Assembly (NCBI RefSeq): GCF_025370935.1
Contig: NC_133485.1
Span: forward strand, 18,299,159-18,363,158
Reading direction: 5' to 3'
From: Choristoneura fumiferana
Lineage: Eukaryota > Arthropoda > Insecta > Lepidoptera > Tortricidae
DNA length: 64,000 nt
Position 1 is the first letter of the stretch, and each line of letters opens with the position of its first letter. The notes under the pieces were generated by a model. The model did no database searches. It saw nothing but the letters and a program-made list of their open reading frames with translations, and was not told where the DNA came from. Position numbers and translations under genes: made by a program. Of the stretch, positions 23,401 through 33,776 are shown one piece after another.

Positions 23401-25439
23401 TGATTTCTGTATTGCTTAAGTACTATGTGGTGTTTAACAAAGGGTTAATGAGTATTGTATGGTAATGTGGGATCTCATGTGTCTCATGGGCTGAACGCAG
23501 ATTGAAATTTTAATCAATCGATCGATTAAAGAGAAAATAAGAAATTATTTATTTACGATTTAATACTTCGCAACATACGAGTACATTAATTTTATTTTGA
23601 AAAAATGTAATATTTTTTGTATTCATATACCTAATCAAATAATTTGCAATACTTAGATAGATCAATTGCAACTGCAATTGCCTAGAACATGACCTACTCC
23701 GAAAATGACTTACCTAGAACATGACCTACTCTGAAAATGACTTACCTAGAACATGACCTACCAAGAAAATGACTTGCCTAGAACATGACCTACTTATAAA
23801 AGGACTAACCTAGAACATGACCTACTCATAAAATGACTAACCTAGAACATGACCTACTCATAAAATGACTAACCTAGAACATGACCTACTCATAAAATGA
23901 CTAACCTAGAACATGACCTACGTCAGCCAAAGCTAATAGAACATTCCTGAGATGTTACTCAACTGATCACTCGGGATTTCGGTTTTTGTCCAGAGAGTAC
24001 ACACGTTGTATTTTTATTATCTGTAACATCTTCTTTACATGTAAGTATGTTTTTAATTCCAGAAACTTCCTTATGGCGTTTACATAGGCGCAATGGCGCT
24101 GCCTTTTGTCACTATAGCCCCTGAAGAAGCGCCAAGCTTCGAGCTGGTTAGTAAGCTTTGATGTATGACAACTTAAACAGAGCGATCTGACATCCATCAA
24201 TCCTTCAATCCATTTCGTTAGTAATAATCATCATCATCATCATCATCCCAGCCTATATACGTCCCACTGCTGGGCACAGGCCTCCTCTCAGAACAAGAGG
24301 GCTTGGGCCGTAGTTCCCACGCGGGCCCAGTGCGGATTGGGAACTTCACACGCACCATAGAATTGCTTCGCAGGTTTGTGCAGGTTTCCTCACGATGTTT
24401 TCCTTCACCGCAAAGCTCGTGGTAAATTTCAAATGTAATTCCGCACATGAATTTCGAAAAACTCAGAGGTGCGAGCCGGGATTTGAACCCACGACCCTCT
24501 GCTTGAGAGGCGATAGGTCAAACCACTAGGCCACCACGGCTAGTAATAATATTTACCTGTTAATTCGGTCATTTAAGGAATGAGAAGGGGTCAACCTCGG
24601 AATGAGAGATAATAAGCTGGAAACTCGTGTACAGCTTCATTTGGGTGTCCTAAATGTTGTCTCAAAAGTCACATTTAATCTCGTGTCCGCGTCGTAAGTT
24701 ATTCAAGGTCAAATGTTATTCAAGGTCAAATGTCAAAAAAGTCAGTTTTTCGCGATTATCTCGGTTTCTTTAGCTCCAGTGATGTTAACATTTATTACAA
24801 AACTGTAGAGCATAAAATTTGGAACAAATATTGTGTTAAATTTTTTTTATACGTCCAACCGTTATTGAGATAGAGGGCAGAGAGCTCGCAGCGCTCAGCC
24901 ATACGGACTGATGCAAGGTCAACCGTAATATCTCAGTGAATAAAACCTTGTACAAAGTTTTAAGTCATTGAAATATCATTAGTAATCAATTATTTATTTG
25001 ATTTTTCATTTAACTTGCAATGTTCGTATGTAAATATGTCAGAAAATACGTAATACACAATCACTTATTTAGTAACTAGCTGTTACCGCAACCCCGTCCC
25101 CAAAGAATTCGTTTATCGCTATCCCGCGCGGGAACCGTGCAACTTTCCGGGACAAGAGCTATCCTATGTCCTTCCCGTGACTCAAACTATCTGCATACCG
25201 AATTTCATCTAAGTACTTACCTAAATCGGATCAGCTGGTTTAGACGTGAAAATGTCTTACAAACTTTAGCATTTATAATTTAGTTGGATGGGTTGTTAAT
25301 AGCTTGTCTATGACTCTGGAAGCTATGATTTTATTTCTTTATGTTTCCCCAGGGCCAGTTCGTACCGCGGCACACCGAGCTGTTCGCCGAACGGTTCCGC
25401 GCACTCGTCGCGGACTACAAACGCTGGGGCATCATTTAA
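20429..25439 (+). CDS. EcKL gene 1: ecdysteroid kinase-like protein, 4 exons
   Basis: Exons 20429-21151, 22643-22873, 24063-24146 and 25353-25439, all joined in phase 0, give about 374 residues ending TAA; EcKL proteins are usually about 400. The family (EcKinase, DUF227, CHK-like) phosphorylates ecdysteroids or xenobiotics with ATP in the cytosol. Exon 1 carries the N-lobe and, near residue 230, the catalytic loop VHADYRPSNLMH, with Ala where HGD is usual. Exon 2 begins with the metal-binding segment IPVDYQTVRFGSPVSDLIYF. Exon 3 (KLPYGVYIGAMALPFVT) and exon 4 (FVPRHTELFAERFRAL) together match the single last exon of the two other EcKL genes here. Introns 1 and 2 start with GC (TTG/GCGAGT and GAG/GCAAGT); intron 3 starts with GTTAGT. 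A TATA box was not evident. An AATAAA lies at 25458. The introns hold a MITE, a SINE and a 32-bp tandem array. The gene looks intact; its substrate is unknown. Confidence 0.87.
21848..21935 (+). repeat. tRNA-like SINE head of a second type
   Basis: GTGGTGCGGTTAGCATAGCA and GGTTCAAATCCAATCCGGC look like A and B boxes. It lies in intron 1 of EcKL gene 1. Confidence 0.45.
22191..22605 (+). mobile_element. AGGGCTATCG MITE, copy 1 (415 bp), in EcKL gene 1 intron 1
   Basis: Ends AGGGCTATCG and CGATAGCCCT. Internal words GCGCTAGTGTAGCGTGAGG and ACCTCACGCAACAGTGCGCC are shared with two other copies in the window. Confidence 0.85.
22931..23185 (+). repeat. lepidopteran repeat family C
   Basis: GACGCAAAGAGAGGGGTGTT, TGTGTCTGTCTGTGGCACCA, GGACCGATTTGGATGCGG, TTCCAACTTTTTGTTGGTTA. 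In intron 2 of EcKL gene 1. Confidence 0.8.
23681..23921 (+). repeat. 32-bp tandem array, about 7.5 units
   Basis: The unit begins CCTAGAACATGACCTACTCA and ends TAAAATGACTAA. The last three full units are identical; the first ones vary. Lies in intron 2 of EcKL gene 1, 142 bp before exon 3. Confidence 0.95.
24229..24540 (-). mobile_element. tRNA-derived SINE, full length, in EcKL gene 1 intron 3
   Basis: (ATC)n tail at the left, tRNA-like head at 24540, and a perfect 10-bp target duplication TAGTAATAAT (24219-24228, 24541-24550). It lies just after exon 3 of EcKL gene 1. Confidence 0.92.
25076..25262 (+). repeat. lepidopteran repeat family A, in EcKL gene 1 intron 3
   Basis: Begins ACTAGCTGTTACCGCAACCC, with ATTCGTTTATCGCTATCCCG and ACCGAATTTCATCTAAG. 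About 90 bp before exon 4. Confidence 0.8.
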
Positions 25440-25639
25440 AAGACGCTCGTAACATTAAATAAAATAATTTATTAAAAAAAAGCATTTTCATATGTCTCAT
25501 AATGTATACAAGACTTGAGGCACAAACATTTGTATTTTTCATGCAAATATCCGTGATCTAAAGCTTCGTAGGCGCAAGCTGGGAACCATTGGGCTACCCA
25601 GTCACGAACAGCTGGTCTTTATACAGCTTGTGACGTCTA

Positions 25640-25786
25640 AAGCCTGAAAGGGTATTTCCACCAGATGTGCGAGGATGCGTTGCGATGAATGTGCTTGTCA
25701 TGTCATGACATGAACCAATAGAATCGCTTCATTTAGGTACCTATGCTTGGCACAGCTCCAGTGGAAACAGCTCGGTGGAACGAGGA
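25640..25786. repeat. lepidopteran repeat family F
   Basis: TTTCCACCAGATGTGCGAGG, GAACCAATAGAA and CAGTGGAAACAGC. An inverted relative lies at 33590-33695 (TCTCTGGTGGAAACGCGG). Inferred MITE family. Confidence 0.5.
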
Positions 25787-27688
25787 TAGGTAAATAGAAT
25801 AGAATAGAATAGAATTGATTTATTTAGTGTTAAAAAAGTTTGTACATGAAATCTAAATCTAAATATAACAATAGTTAACAAAGCACCAAAATGGATGCTA
25901 CTCAGCAAATGCCGATGTCTGAATTTCTTCAGTCAAGGCGCTGGTTTTCAGGGCAACCAAGAATACAACAATTATAACTAAACTTTTTTTTTCCTTTGGC
26001 TATGTCTATAGATTGAGCCAGCGTCATGTCGATTTATTGGTTAAAAATACAGAAACGAAGGAGAAAAGCATTTTTACAATGGAAATCAGTTGCTATTCCT
26101 GAAAAGAAAAAGGGTAAACAAAAAAGCCACAACAAAGCAGGAAAAAAGGATGGTTAGTCAGCTAAGTAAGTACCTAAGTAATAAAGAGTTATTCTTAGCA
26201 GGATACATTGATATAAGAATGTTAGTAACAACAAAGTTGATACTTAAATAAAAATTAATTATAAAAATTTCATATAGAACTACAATTTTAGTTCGTTTTT
26301 TTGACAAAACAGACCTAATGCAATAAATATGTATTTTTCCTTCGATTGCAAAAGGTCTAGAATATGGGTTGGAAAAGAAACTTTAAGTCTTATTAGTTCG
26401 TTATAAAAAATTATATTATCATAAAGAGGACAAGCGAAAAAGATGTGATTAAGGTCACCGTCATCTAGCCCACATTCGCATAGTGAGGAGTCACGGACTA
26501 AATGTGATGCTGTACAACAGTGTCCTAAGCGCATCCGTATTATTGTAGAACAAAACTGCTTTGGAATAAATGTTCTAGCAAACCAGGGCTTTCTAGAGAT
26601 TGTAGGTTGAACTAAAGAGTAAAGCCTTCCCCGAGATTTGCTTGAGTTGGTCCAGTGTGAAGCCCATGCTTGAGTCAAGAATTGGGAGGCCAGAGGAACT
26701 ATATCGTGGCAATAATTTCGAAACGGAACCTTATCCCCACATACTACAGCTTCCTTGGCAACTTGATCAGCTTTTTCATTTCCACTGACTCCTGTGTGAC
26801 CTGGGACCAAAACCAGGGTAACCTCGTATCCTCTTGCTTTACAGGCAACTAATTTTTCTTTGATCTGATAAATAACAGGGTTATGAAATTTAACTGAAAA
26901 AGGGTTCGAAAGTAAAGCCTGTAAACAACTGCGTGAATCTGAGAAAATTAGCGTTTTTTTTTTTTCAATTTGAAAAGCAGAATATATTTAACACTCTCTA
27001 AGATACCTATACATTCCCCTGTATAGACGGAAGTTTCCGGTGGACATTTGATTTTTTGGACAATATTGAACTGGGAATGAAACACTCCCACTCCTACGCA
27101 TCCAACCGCAGACAACTTAGATGCATCACAATAGATGGTATTCCAGTCGTGCCACTCTCTACTGAGAATTTGACGAAGATATTCATCAGCATGTGTGGCA
27201 GATGTCAAAATTAAGTACCACATTGGGTTGATGGGTAATGGTCTCATAATTAAACTCGAATAGGGGGAGCTTGGAAGAATGGAAGACAGGGTCCTTGATG
27301 GACTGAAATTTCTGAAAGCGTTTGACAAGGCAGGGTGGCCCATTATTATTCCAGCATTTCAAAGATTTTAGATCAAATAATCGGTTAATAATAGGATGAT
27401 GAGAAAATTGGAGGGACCGAAATAGATAACTGTCAGCCAAGAACTGCCTACGTAACTTGAGAGGAGGATCAGCGCATTCTACTTGGAGAGCATTTATGGG
27501 GCTGGACCTCATTGCTCCTAAAATGATTCGTAGGGCTTTTGATTGAATAAGATCAAGTTTTTGAAAGCCTGTTTTATTGCCTGGGACTAAAAGAAAAGAA
27601 CCATAATCTAACACACTTCTTACAGTGGCGTTGTATAAAAGCCTGAGAGAGGCTGGGTGAGCGCCCCACCATACCCCAGATAGACATC

Positions 27689-27928
27689 CCTGTATTATTA
27701 TTACTATTTTTTGTATTTTCTTTTATTTCATTGTATACTGTAGTTTTTAAGTATTTTATTTGTAATTATTTTATGTTGAAAAAATGACTTTCTGCCAAGT
27801 TTCTTGCGGCGCATTCTTCTTGGCAATGATGGTCTTTCCGAAAGCGCTGGTAGTTTTAAAAAATGACGTGTAAAAGTGCCCATTGCGGCCTATTTACTGA
27901 ATAAATGATTTTGATTTTTTGATTTTTT
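27689..27928 (+). mobile_element. 5'-truncated LINE 3' end (family G) in LINE ORF2
   Basis: A 240-bp insert with GACATC on both sides (27683-27688, 27929-27934). It ends AATAAATGATTTTGATTTTT. Its wording (AAGTTTCTTGCGGCGCATTC) recurs inverted at 41945-42075. Removing it restores TLRCLSGVWWGAHP in the host LINE. Confidence 0.8.
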
Positions 27929-30108
27929 GACATCTAAGAGTATTGAGACTGCGTTCACATTTTTTTAAAACATGATCGAAATGCATTTCACCGTTCAGTT
28001 TCGAGTCTAGAACTACTCCAAGAAATTTAAAATGCGATCTGACAGGGATCGGACACCCATTTATTGATATTTCTATATTTGGAATTACTTTCTTTCGAGA
28101 GAAAATCACAGCACAACTTTTAGAAGATGAAAGAGATAAGCCATTGTTTATTAGCCAGGAATTGGTTTCCAACAAAGATAATGAGATCATTTCAGATGCA
28201 GCTTCTATACTTCTACTTGATGCATAAAGCAGTAAATCGTCGGCATATTGTAGGATATGGGAAGCTCCAGCAGAGTCTTCCAAGTCATGTGTGTATAAGT
28301 TGTATAGCAATGGGCTGAGTACTGATCCTTGTGGCAGCCCCCGCCAAACCAGACTCGATGGGTTGACTAGAGGGTCTCTTCCGTAAAAAGTAATTTGTCG
28401 CTCTGCAAGAAGGTTACCTACAAGATGAGCCAGCCTCACCGGAATTCTCAGCTTGCGGATTTTTTCCCTGAGAATAGGGAGCTGGACATTGTCATAAGCA
28501 GCCTCCACGTCCAAGAAAGCAGCAACCACCGAATCTCCACGCGAGAATGCGAGTCTTATATCAGATGTAAAAATGGCCAGGCTATCCACAGTACTCTTAC
28601 CTTTTCTGAAACCAAACTGGGTTTTTCCAAAAAGGTTCTTTCCATATACCACACAAGTCTGTTTTTGATTAGATGTTCTAAAATTTTGGTTAGGACTGAT
28701 GATAATGCTATTGGGCGGTGGGATCGAGGATCATTGGGATCCCTGGATGATTTAAGGATTGGCAAAATCAGCTGGGAGTTCCAAGAGGACGGAGGGAGAC
28801 CAGAAAGTAATATGCAATTAATTAAGTTAAGAAAATATATTAGGAATGATTTACCAGCCTTGGCAATGAAAGAATAGGGAATCCCATCATAACCTGGGGA
28901 AGAATCTTTAACAGACTTAAGGACATTATTCAGCTCCTGCATAGAGAATGGTTGATCTAAGGGGTCAGTTGATTCGACGATAGGAGATTCAATTTTTAGA
29001 TCATGTAAAGCCGGAACATGAGGGGGGGCTATATTTGATAGGAAAGATTCAGCCCATTCTTGAGTAGGAGGATATGAAACGGAGCGAGGATTGTATGACC
29101 TCCTAAATCTCCTGATGTTGTTCCACACTAAGGAGTCTGGGGTGGCCGGATTTAAGGAGGAGCAGAATCTTTTCCATCCATCAAACTTTTTGTCACTGAG
29201 TAACTTTTTTGTTTCAGACATAATATTTCCCAATATTTGAAAATTCTCTGACGTCATATTAGCGGAGTATGCCCGTTCGGCTTTCTTTCTATTCTTAACT
29301 GCAATTGTGCAATCTTTGTCCCACCAAGGAGGAGAAGGAAGCTTGCCTGAAGCTGAATTTTTGAGGGGAAAAACTTTATCAGCTGCCGATTTAACAGCAA
29401 GTACTAAGGCAGCCGAGCAGGTTTCTATGGAGCTTGGGGTAATTAAAGGAAGATTAGTAGATTCAGTTTCGAGACACTGCTTGTAAGAGTCCCAGTGTCC
29501 TCCATTAATGTTGTATACTAAAAGAGGCTTAACAACAGGTGGGCGCTTTGGAGACGAGGAAGGAAGCCTGATAAGAATCGGGAAGTGGTCGCTTCCAAAG
29601 GTGCTATCAAGAACCTCCCAGGAGCTCTGAGAGACCAGTGAGGGAGAGCTGAAGGATAAATCTACTGCACTAATAGCTTGGTTGGGTAGAGTGCGTAATG
29701 TGGGGGATCCCGTGTTTAACAGGCACAAATTAACTGAATGTAATATCTCCAAAAGTTGTTCACCGAGAGAATCGTTTTTATCGCACCCCCAAACACGATG
29801 ATGAACATTACAGTCACCCAGTATAATAACTGGTTGGGGCAGGGTCCCGATTAATTGTTTTAATTCGGAGAGGATTTCGGAGGAGGGAGTAGGCAAATAT
29901 AAAGATAAAAAGGTTATGTCTCCAACGCGAGCACAGATTGTATGCCAACCGGTGTTGCGTCGAGGAGTCGGGATAGGTGAAAAAGAGCAATGATCTCTGA
30001 TGAACAGGGCACATCCAGCTCGACCATCCGCCCTGCAGTCCGTCAGAGTAATGAAACTATTTAATTTGAAGTTAGAATCAGGTTTTAGCCATATCTCTGA
30101 TACGGCTA

Positions 30109-31097
30109 TGGTCTGTCCCAGAATTCGAGATACTAAAATGACGTTTCATGTGTTACCTGTTTTTTGCGTCTCATAAATAGTGATGTGCCGCAACCGGTTA
30201 TTACCGAAAGATTTTGTAGGTACCTATGTATGTATGTCGTAAAATATTAAGATATGAACGGATCCGTGATGTACTGAAATGTAGGGCACTTAGGACATTC
30301 TAGAAAAGGTAAAATAGGTCTAATAAAAATGCGACCGTTTTCGAAATATTTCGACTTTTTATAGATGTTGATGTTTATTTCAATTTCATTCTAAGTAAGT
30401 TTTACATTAACTAAATAATATGAAAATAATGAATATTTGATTTATTATTCTACGATATGAATATCTAAATAGAAAACGCACTGATCACATCCGATGACAA
30501 TACGAGTAAAGTAACGAAAATCGGTTGAATACCACTTGAATACGAAAACATGAACAATGACGTGTGTGATATCTGAGGGCCTACTCCGGAATTCTAAAAT
30601 CAAAGTTCGTACCGTAACGTCCCTCTCACTTACGTATTAAATTAAATAGTAGTGTCAGAAGGACGGAACGACACGAACTTCGATTTCGAATTTCGTAGTA
30701 GCCCTGCTGGCCCTAACTACGAAATGCAAAACTCGAACTTCGTATGTTGCCGTCCCGCTGACGCTTATCTCATTCAATACGCGAGTGAAAGGGACGCTGC
30801 CAAACGAACTCATTTTTCTACTTTTGTAGTAGCCCCTCTGTATTATTTTTACGTTGGCACTAAGTGATGAACACTGTATTTTGCTTAGATTTCATCACTT
30901 TATCGTATGATAAAGTAAAATGGAAAGTAGAATATTGAATGCATTAATGTTATTTTTGCTATCGTAAAATAAACATTTTATCGGTTATTTAAGAAACCGA
31001 AATCACGGAGCAGCACTGTTCCTTTTATGCTGGCCACATTATTTTTACGTGACATTTCAGACTGTCATTTTAGTATCTCGAATTCTGGGACAGACCA
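30109..31097. mobile_element. 989-bp TIR element at a TA target (Tc1/mariner-like non-autonomous)
   Basis: Perfect terminal inverted repeats of about 35 bp begin TGGTCTGTCCCAGAATTCGA. TA flanks both sides (30107-30108, 31098-31099). Excising the element with one TA restores the LINE frame (NPFI-L-AVSEIW). The interior includes a CpG-richer block (30590-30850) with repeated ACTTCG/CGAACTTCG words. No transposase frame was found. Confidence 0.85.
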
Positions 31098-31158
31098 TAG
31101 AATAAAAGGATTATATTTATTAATCAGAAAAGTGAATTCGGACTTCTTATTATTTATA

Positions 31159-32715
31159 CTACGGCAGTTCCACTGAATTACTACTTGATCCATTATTAGA
31201 AGAAAACAGAAATGATGAAATAAGTGGAGCAACGTGGGATAACAAAGAACTATCTGCAAGGGGGCTAGAAGGGGAGAATACCTTCACAAAATAAGACAGT
31301 ATTTTGATCAACTCGTTAATGATAATTTCGTTAGATTTTTCAGAAGGTTTATCCGGGAAAACAGGGCCTGTGTTAATAACTGGGTCTCTAATAATGGAAT
31401 TTTGAGCTTCTTTATCATATCCTTTACGAGGTGGAGGCGGAGGACGAGGAGTATGAAAGGTTGTTTTTTTATACGACATAGATGCTCCTGAAGGAGATGA
31501 AGCAGCATTTGCATAGGATTTGCGGGTGATCTTAGCATGAAGATTAGATGCTTCTACATATGAAATATTTTCGCTAGTCATTGACTTTTTTATTAAAAGT
31601 TGACGGTTGTATTCGGGACAGTTTTTACTATTGGCAAAGTGACCAGAACCCAATCCTTCGGGGCAATTGCAGCAGTAACCTTCCTCTGCATCAGCCCTGC
31701 AGGAATCACCTGTGTGAGAGTTGCCACAGCGGAAGCAGCGAGGGGTCGAGCGGCATTTTTCTTTTGTGTGCCCGAACCGGCAGCAACGAAAGCATTGAAT
31801 AGTAGGTAGTTCGTATTGCTCTACTGGGAGAGAGTTAAAACACATGAAAATTCTTTTCGGTAGGACTTGGCCATCGAAAGTTATTACTACTGTTTGTGCG
31901 GGAAGCCAGCAGTACGTGCCATCTGGGTTATTTTTTTTGTAATTTAGTCTGCGGGCCTTCACAGGACGGGCACCTCCTGAATTTTCGGGGACCTGGATGT
32001 TTTCTAATATCTCTTCCGGGGACCATTCAGACGGAACACCCCGCACTAATCCCATCCTAGTAACATTGAACGAGGGAATAGATGCCTTGTATTTGTGATA
32101 GCAGAGTGGAAATTAATAGACACTCTGTTGCGCCCAATCCTTTTAACAGTGCCGTCAATTATATTAGGCAATTCCCTTTTTCGTTTTTGTAAAAAAAGAC
32201 CAAACGCTACCGGATGCAAAATGGTTCCTGAATCTGGAGAAACTTCTATCCTCTGGACGTGTACAATAAAGGGCCCCTGATCACGTTCAGAATATTTTTC
32301 TCGCCCTATCGGTGTAAAGGGGGAGGCAGGAGTTTGAGTTTCATTCTGGGTAGGTGGATGTGTAACTAAATGTTCTGGGGGAGAGAATGATGGCGGAGTC
32401 TGACTGACGATATTTTGGCCTAAGGGGAGCGGTGTATCCTTTTGGCTATCACTGACCGGGCTTTGCATTGAGTCCCTAGAAGATGAAGCGGACCTTGAAC
32501 GGCATCGCTCACCATCACTTCTATTAGAATTTCTTTTTTTTTTGTTTATTGCGTTGCTTCCTCGCGCATTTTTTCCCCTCAAATTCCTTCATTGAAAGGG
32601 AAATCAGTTTCGCTTGTTCTCTTTCAAATTGCTCATGTTGAGCTAAATCAACATTACTAACAATTGAGGAAAAATTCCCTCCTCCAGGGTCGTCCAAGCC
32701 ATCCATTTCTTCCAT
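31159..32715 (-). pseudogene. LINE ORF1 (gag-like, CCHC knuckles), frameshifted
   Basis: Three frame blocks: 32715-about 32550 (MEEMDGLDDPGGGNFSSIV), about 32582-32050 (Ser-rich, then FIVHVQRIEVSPDSG) and 32055-31159. The last block contains CFRCCRFGHTKEKC, CFRCGNSHTGDSC and CCNCPEGLGSGH-type zinc knuckles, RNA-binding in this family, and a Pro-rich stretch PRPPPPPRKG. A frameshift lies near 32550-32585 in an A-rich run and another near 32050. The stop at 31159 overlaps the ORF2 start at 31193. Confidence 0.82.
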
Positions 32716-32990
32716 AAGGAAGCTGGCATGGACTACCCCCCAAACACAAACAGAATAAAATTAAAACTATTCTACGGATTAAATCCAAACCAAAACCAGG
32801 AAAAACTTACCTATAACACCACCACCATATAACGACAAAGGAATAGCAACTTATTAGTATTACTTATACCATAAAAAACAAAAATTTTTTTTTCGCTAAT
32901 TGGAAATTTAAACACAACCGATCGCGATCGACACTCTACCCACTCTCCTAAACATGTTAACTAAACATGTGGAGAGAGATGTCACAGGTA

Positions 32991-33776
32991 AATTAAAAGA
33001 GCAACAAAATAGTAGGTAGCAACTAGGTATTATACAGATCAATCAGGCTTCTAAAGTCACGCAACGTCATACAAAGTGCAAGATTTGCATGAATAAAGTG
33101 AACTAGAATTAACTATTCGATCTGGTAGTTACAATTGAAATTCCGGGTTTTTACAAAATTCCCGTGGGAAATCCCAAAATTTATATCGTAATCTTCATTG
33201 AGGTGTTGTGTTAAGAACAACTATTCCGTGGGAATATTGGAATAAATAAAATTAGCCTATGTGTCATTTCAGACATCCAGCTGTATACATACCTATGTAC
33301 GTACCAAATTTCATGACTAAGCCCAGCGTAATCTGGCGCGTGGCAATTAATGGGTAAACAGCTTTACAGACTGCAATGCAGGTTAATGAATAGATTTCTT
33401 TTGCCCTGAATGGCAACACTGACATAGATAATAGATTGCTCGTTTTTGGCTCGAAATTCGAACTTGTGATTTTATTTTGCTTAATATACAAAATGTAAAA
33501 CTAACAGAAAAATAAAGATTGGGAAATTTTGCGAATGGAAAAATCACTTGCAGTAAAATTCGATTTTCGGAAAATCATCGCCACACTCGCCCACGTTGAC
33601 TTATGTATTGGAAATTTTAAGGGTTCCTATTGGTCCATCACAAACATTTCTCGCAGCGCATCCTGTCACATCTCTGGTGGAAACGCGGCCTTATCATTGA
33701 CTTTGAACATAACCCGTAGACTTATGATATGTAGACAAAGTTACCGCCATCCAGAAGCATTCGAAGATTGTCAATT
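32991..33776. other. downstream flank of EcKL gene 2
   Basis: Holds the family A-like and family F relics. On the minus strand a possible AATAAA lies at about 33472, roughly 300 bp after the EcKL gene 2 stop. Confidence 0.4.
33140..33350 (+). repeat. diverged family A-like repeat
   Basis: TTCCGTGGGAATATTGGAAT, TTAGCCTATGTG and ACCAAATTTCATGACTAAG resemble family A. Lies downstream of EcKL gene 2. Confidence 0.5.

Larger units (their letters stand above)
26280..31193 (-). pseudogene. LINE ORF2 (endonuclease, RT, RNase H), frameshifted and twice interrupted
   Basis: It starts MDQVVIQWNCRSINN at 31193 and breaks at 31097 for the TIR element. It resumes with AVSEIWLKPDSNFKLN, then GDCNVHHRVWG and GSDHFPILIRLP (endonuclease). 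RT motifs: HRPIALSSVLTKILEHL, FLDVEAAYDNV, GLPQGSVLSPLLY, LQYADDLLLYA. RNase H motifs: YCDASKLSAVG, TGECIGILES, SDSRSCLQA, VPGHTGVSGNEKADQVA. A C-terminal Cys/His region follows (CECGLDDGDLNHIFFACPLY). A frameshift near 28640 splits the RT palm; another falls in a T-run at about 26955-26966 inside RNase H. Stop at 26280. Confidence 0.85.
25793..32990 (-). mobile_element. nearly full-length RNase H-bearing LINE (I/R1 group), decayed
   Basis: Minus-strand element with ORF1 (three CCHC knuckles), ORF2 (endonuclease, RT, RNase H) and a pentameric tail, (AATAG)n on the plus strand at 25793-25816. It is interrupted by a TA-flanked TIR element (30109-31097) and a small LINE tail (27689-27928). Frameshifts in ORF1 and ORF2 show it is inactive. 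The 5' end near 32990 is approximate; no target duplication was identified. Confidence 0.88.

Noticed and set aside
23681..23921. CRISPR-like array
   Set aside because: Units are contiguous 32-bp tandem repeats without unique spacers, inside an intron of an insect gene.
20429..25439. EcKL gene 1 as a pseudogene lacking its C-terminal helix
   Set aside because: The missing segment is the 84-bp exon at 24063-24146, with acceptor TTCCAG and donor GTTAGT, in frame with both neighbours.
28395..28877. 160-codon plus-strand ORF
   Set aside because: It is antisense shadow of the LINE reverse transcriptase on the minus strand.
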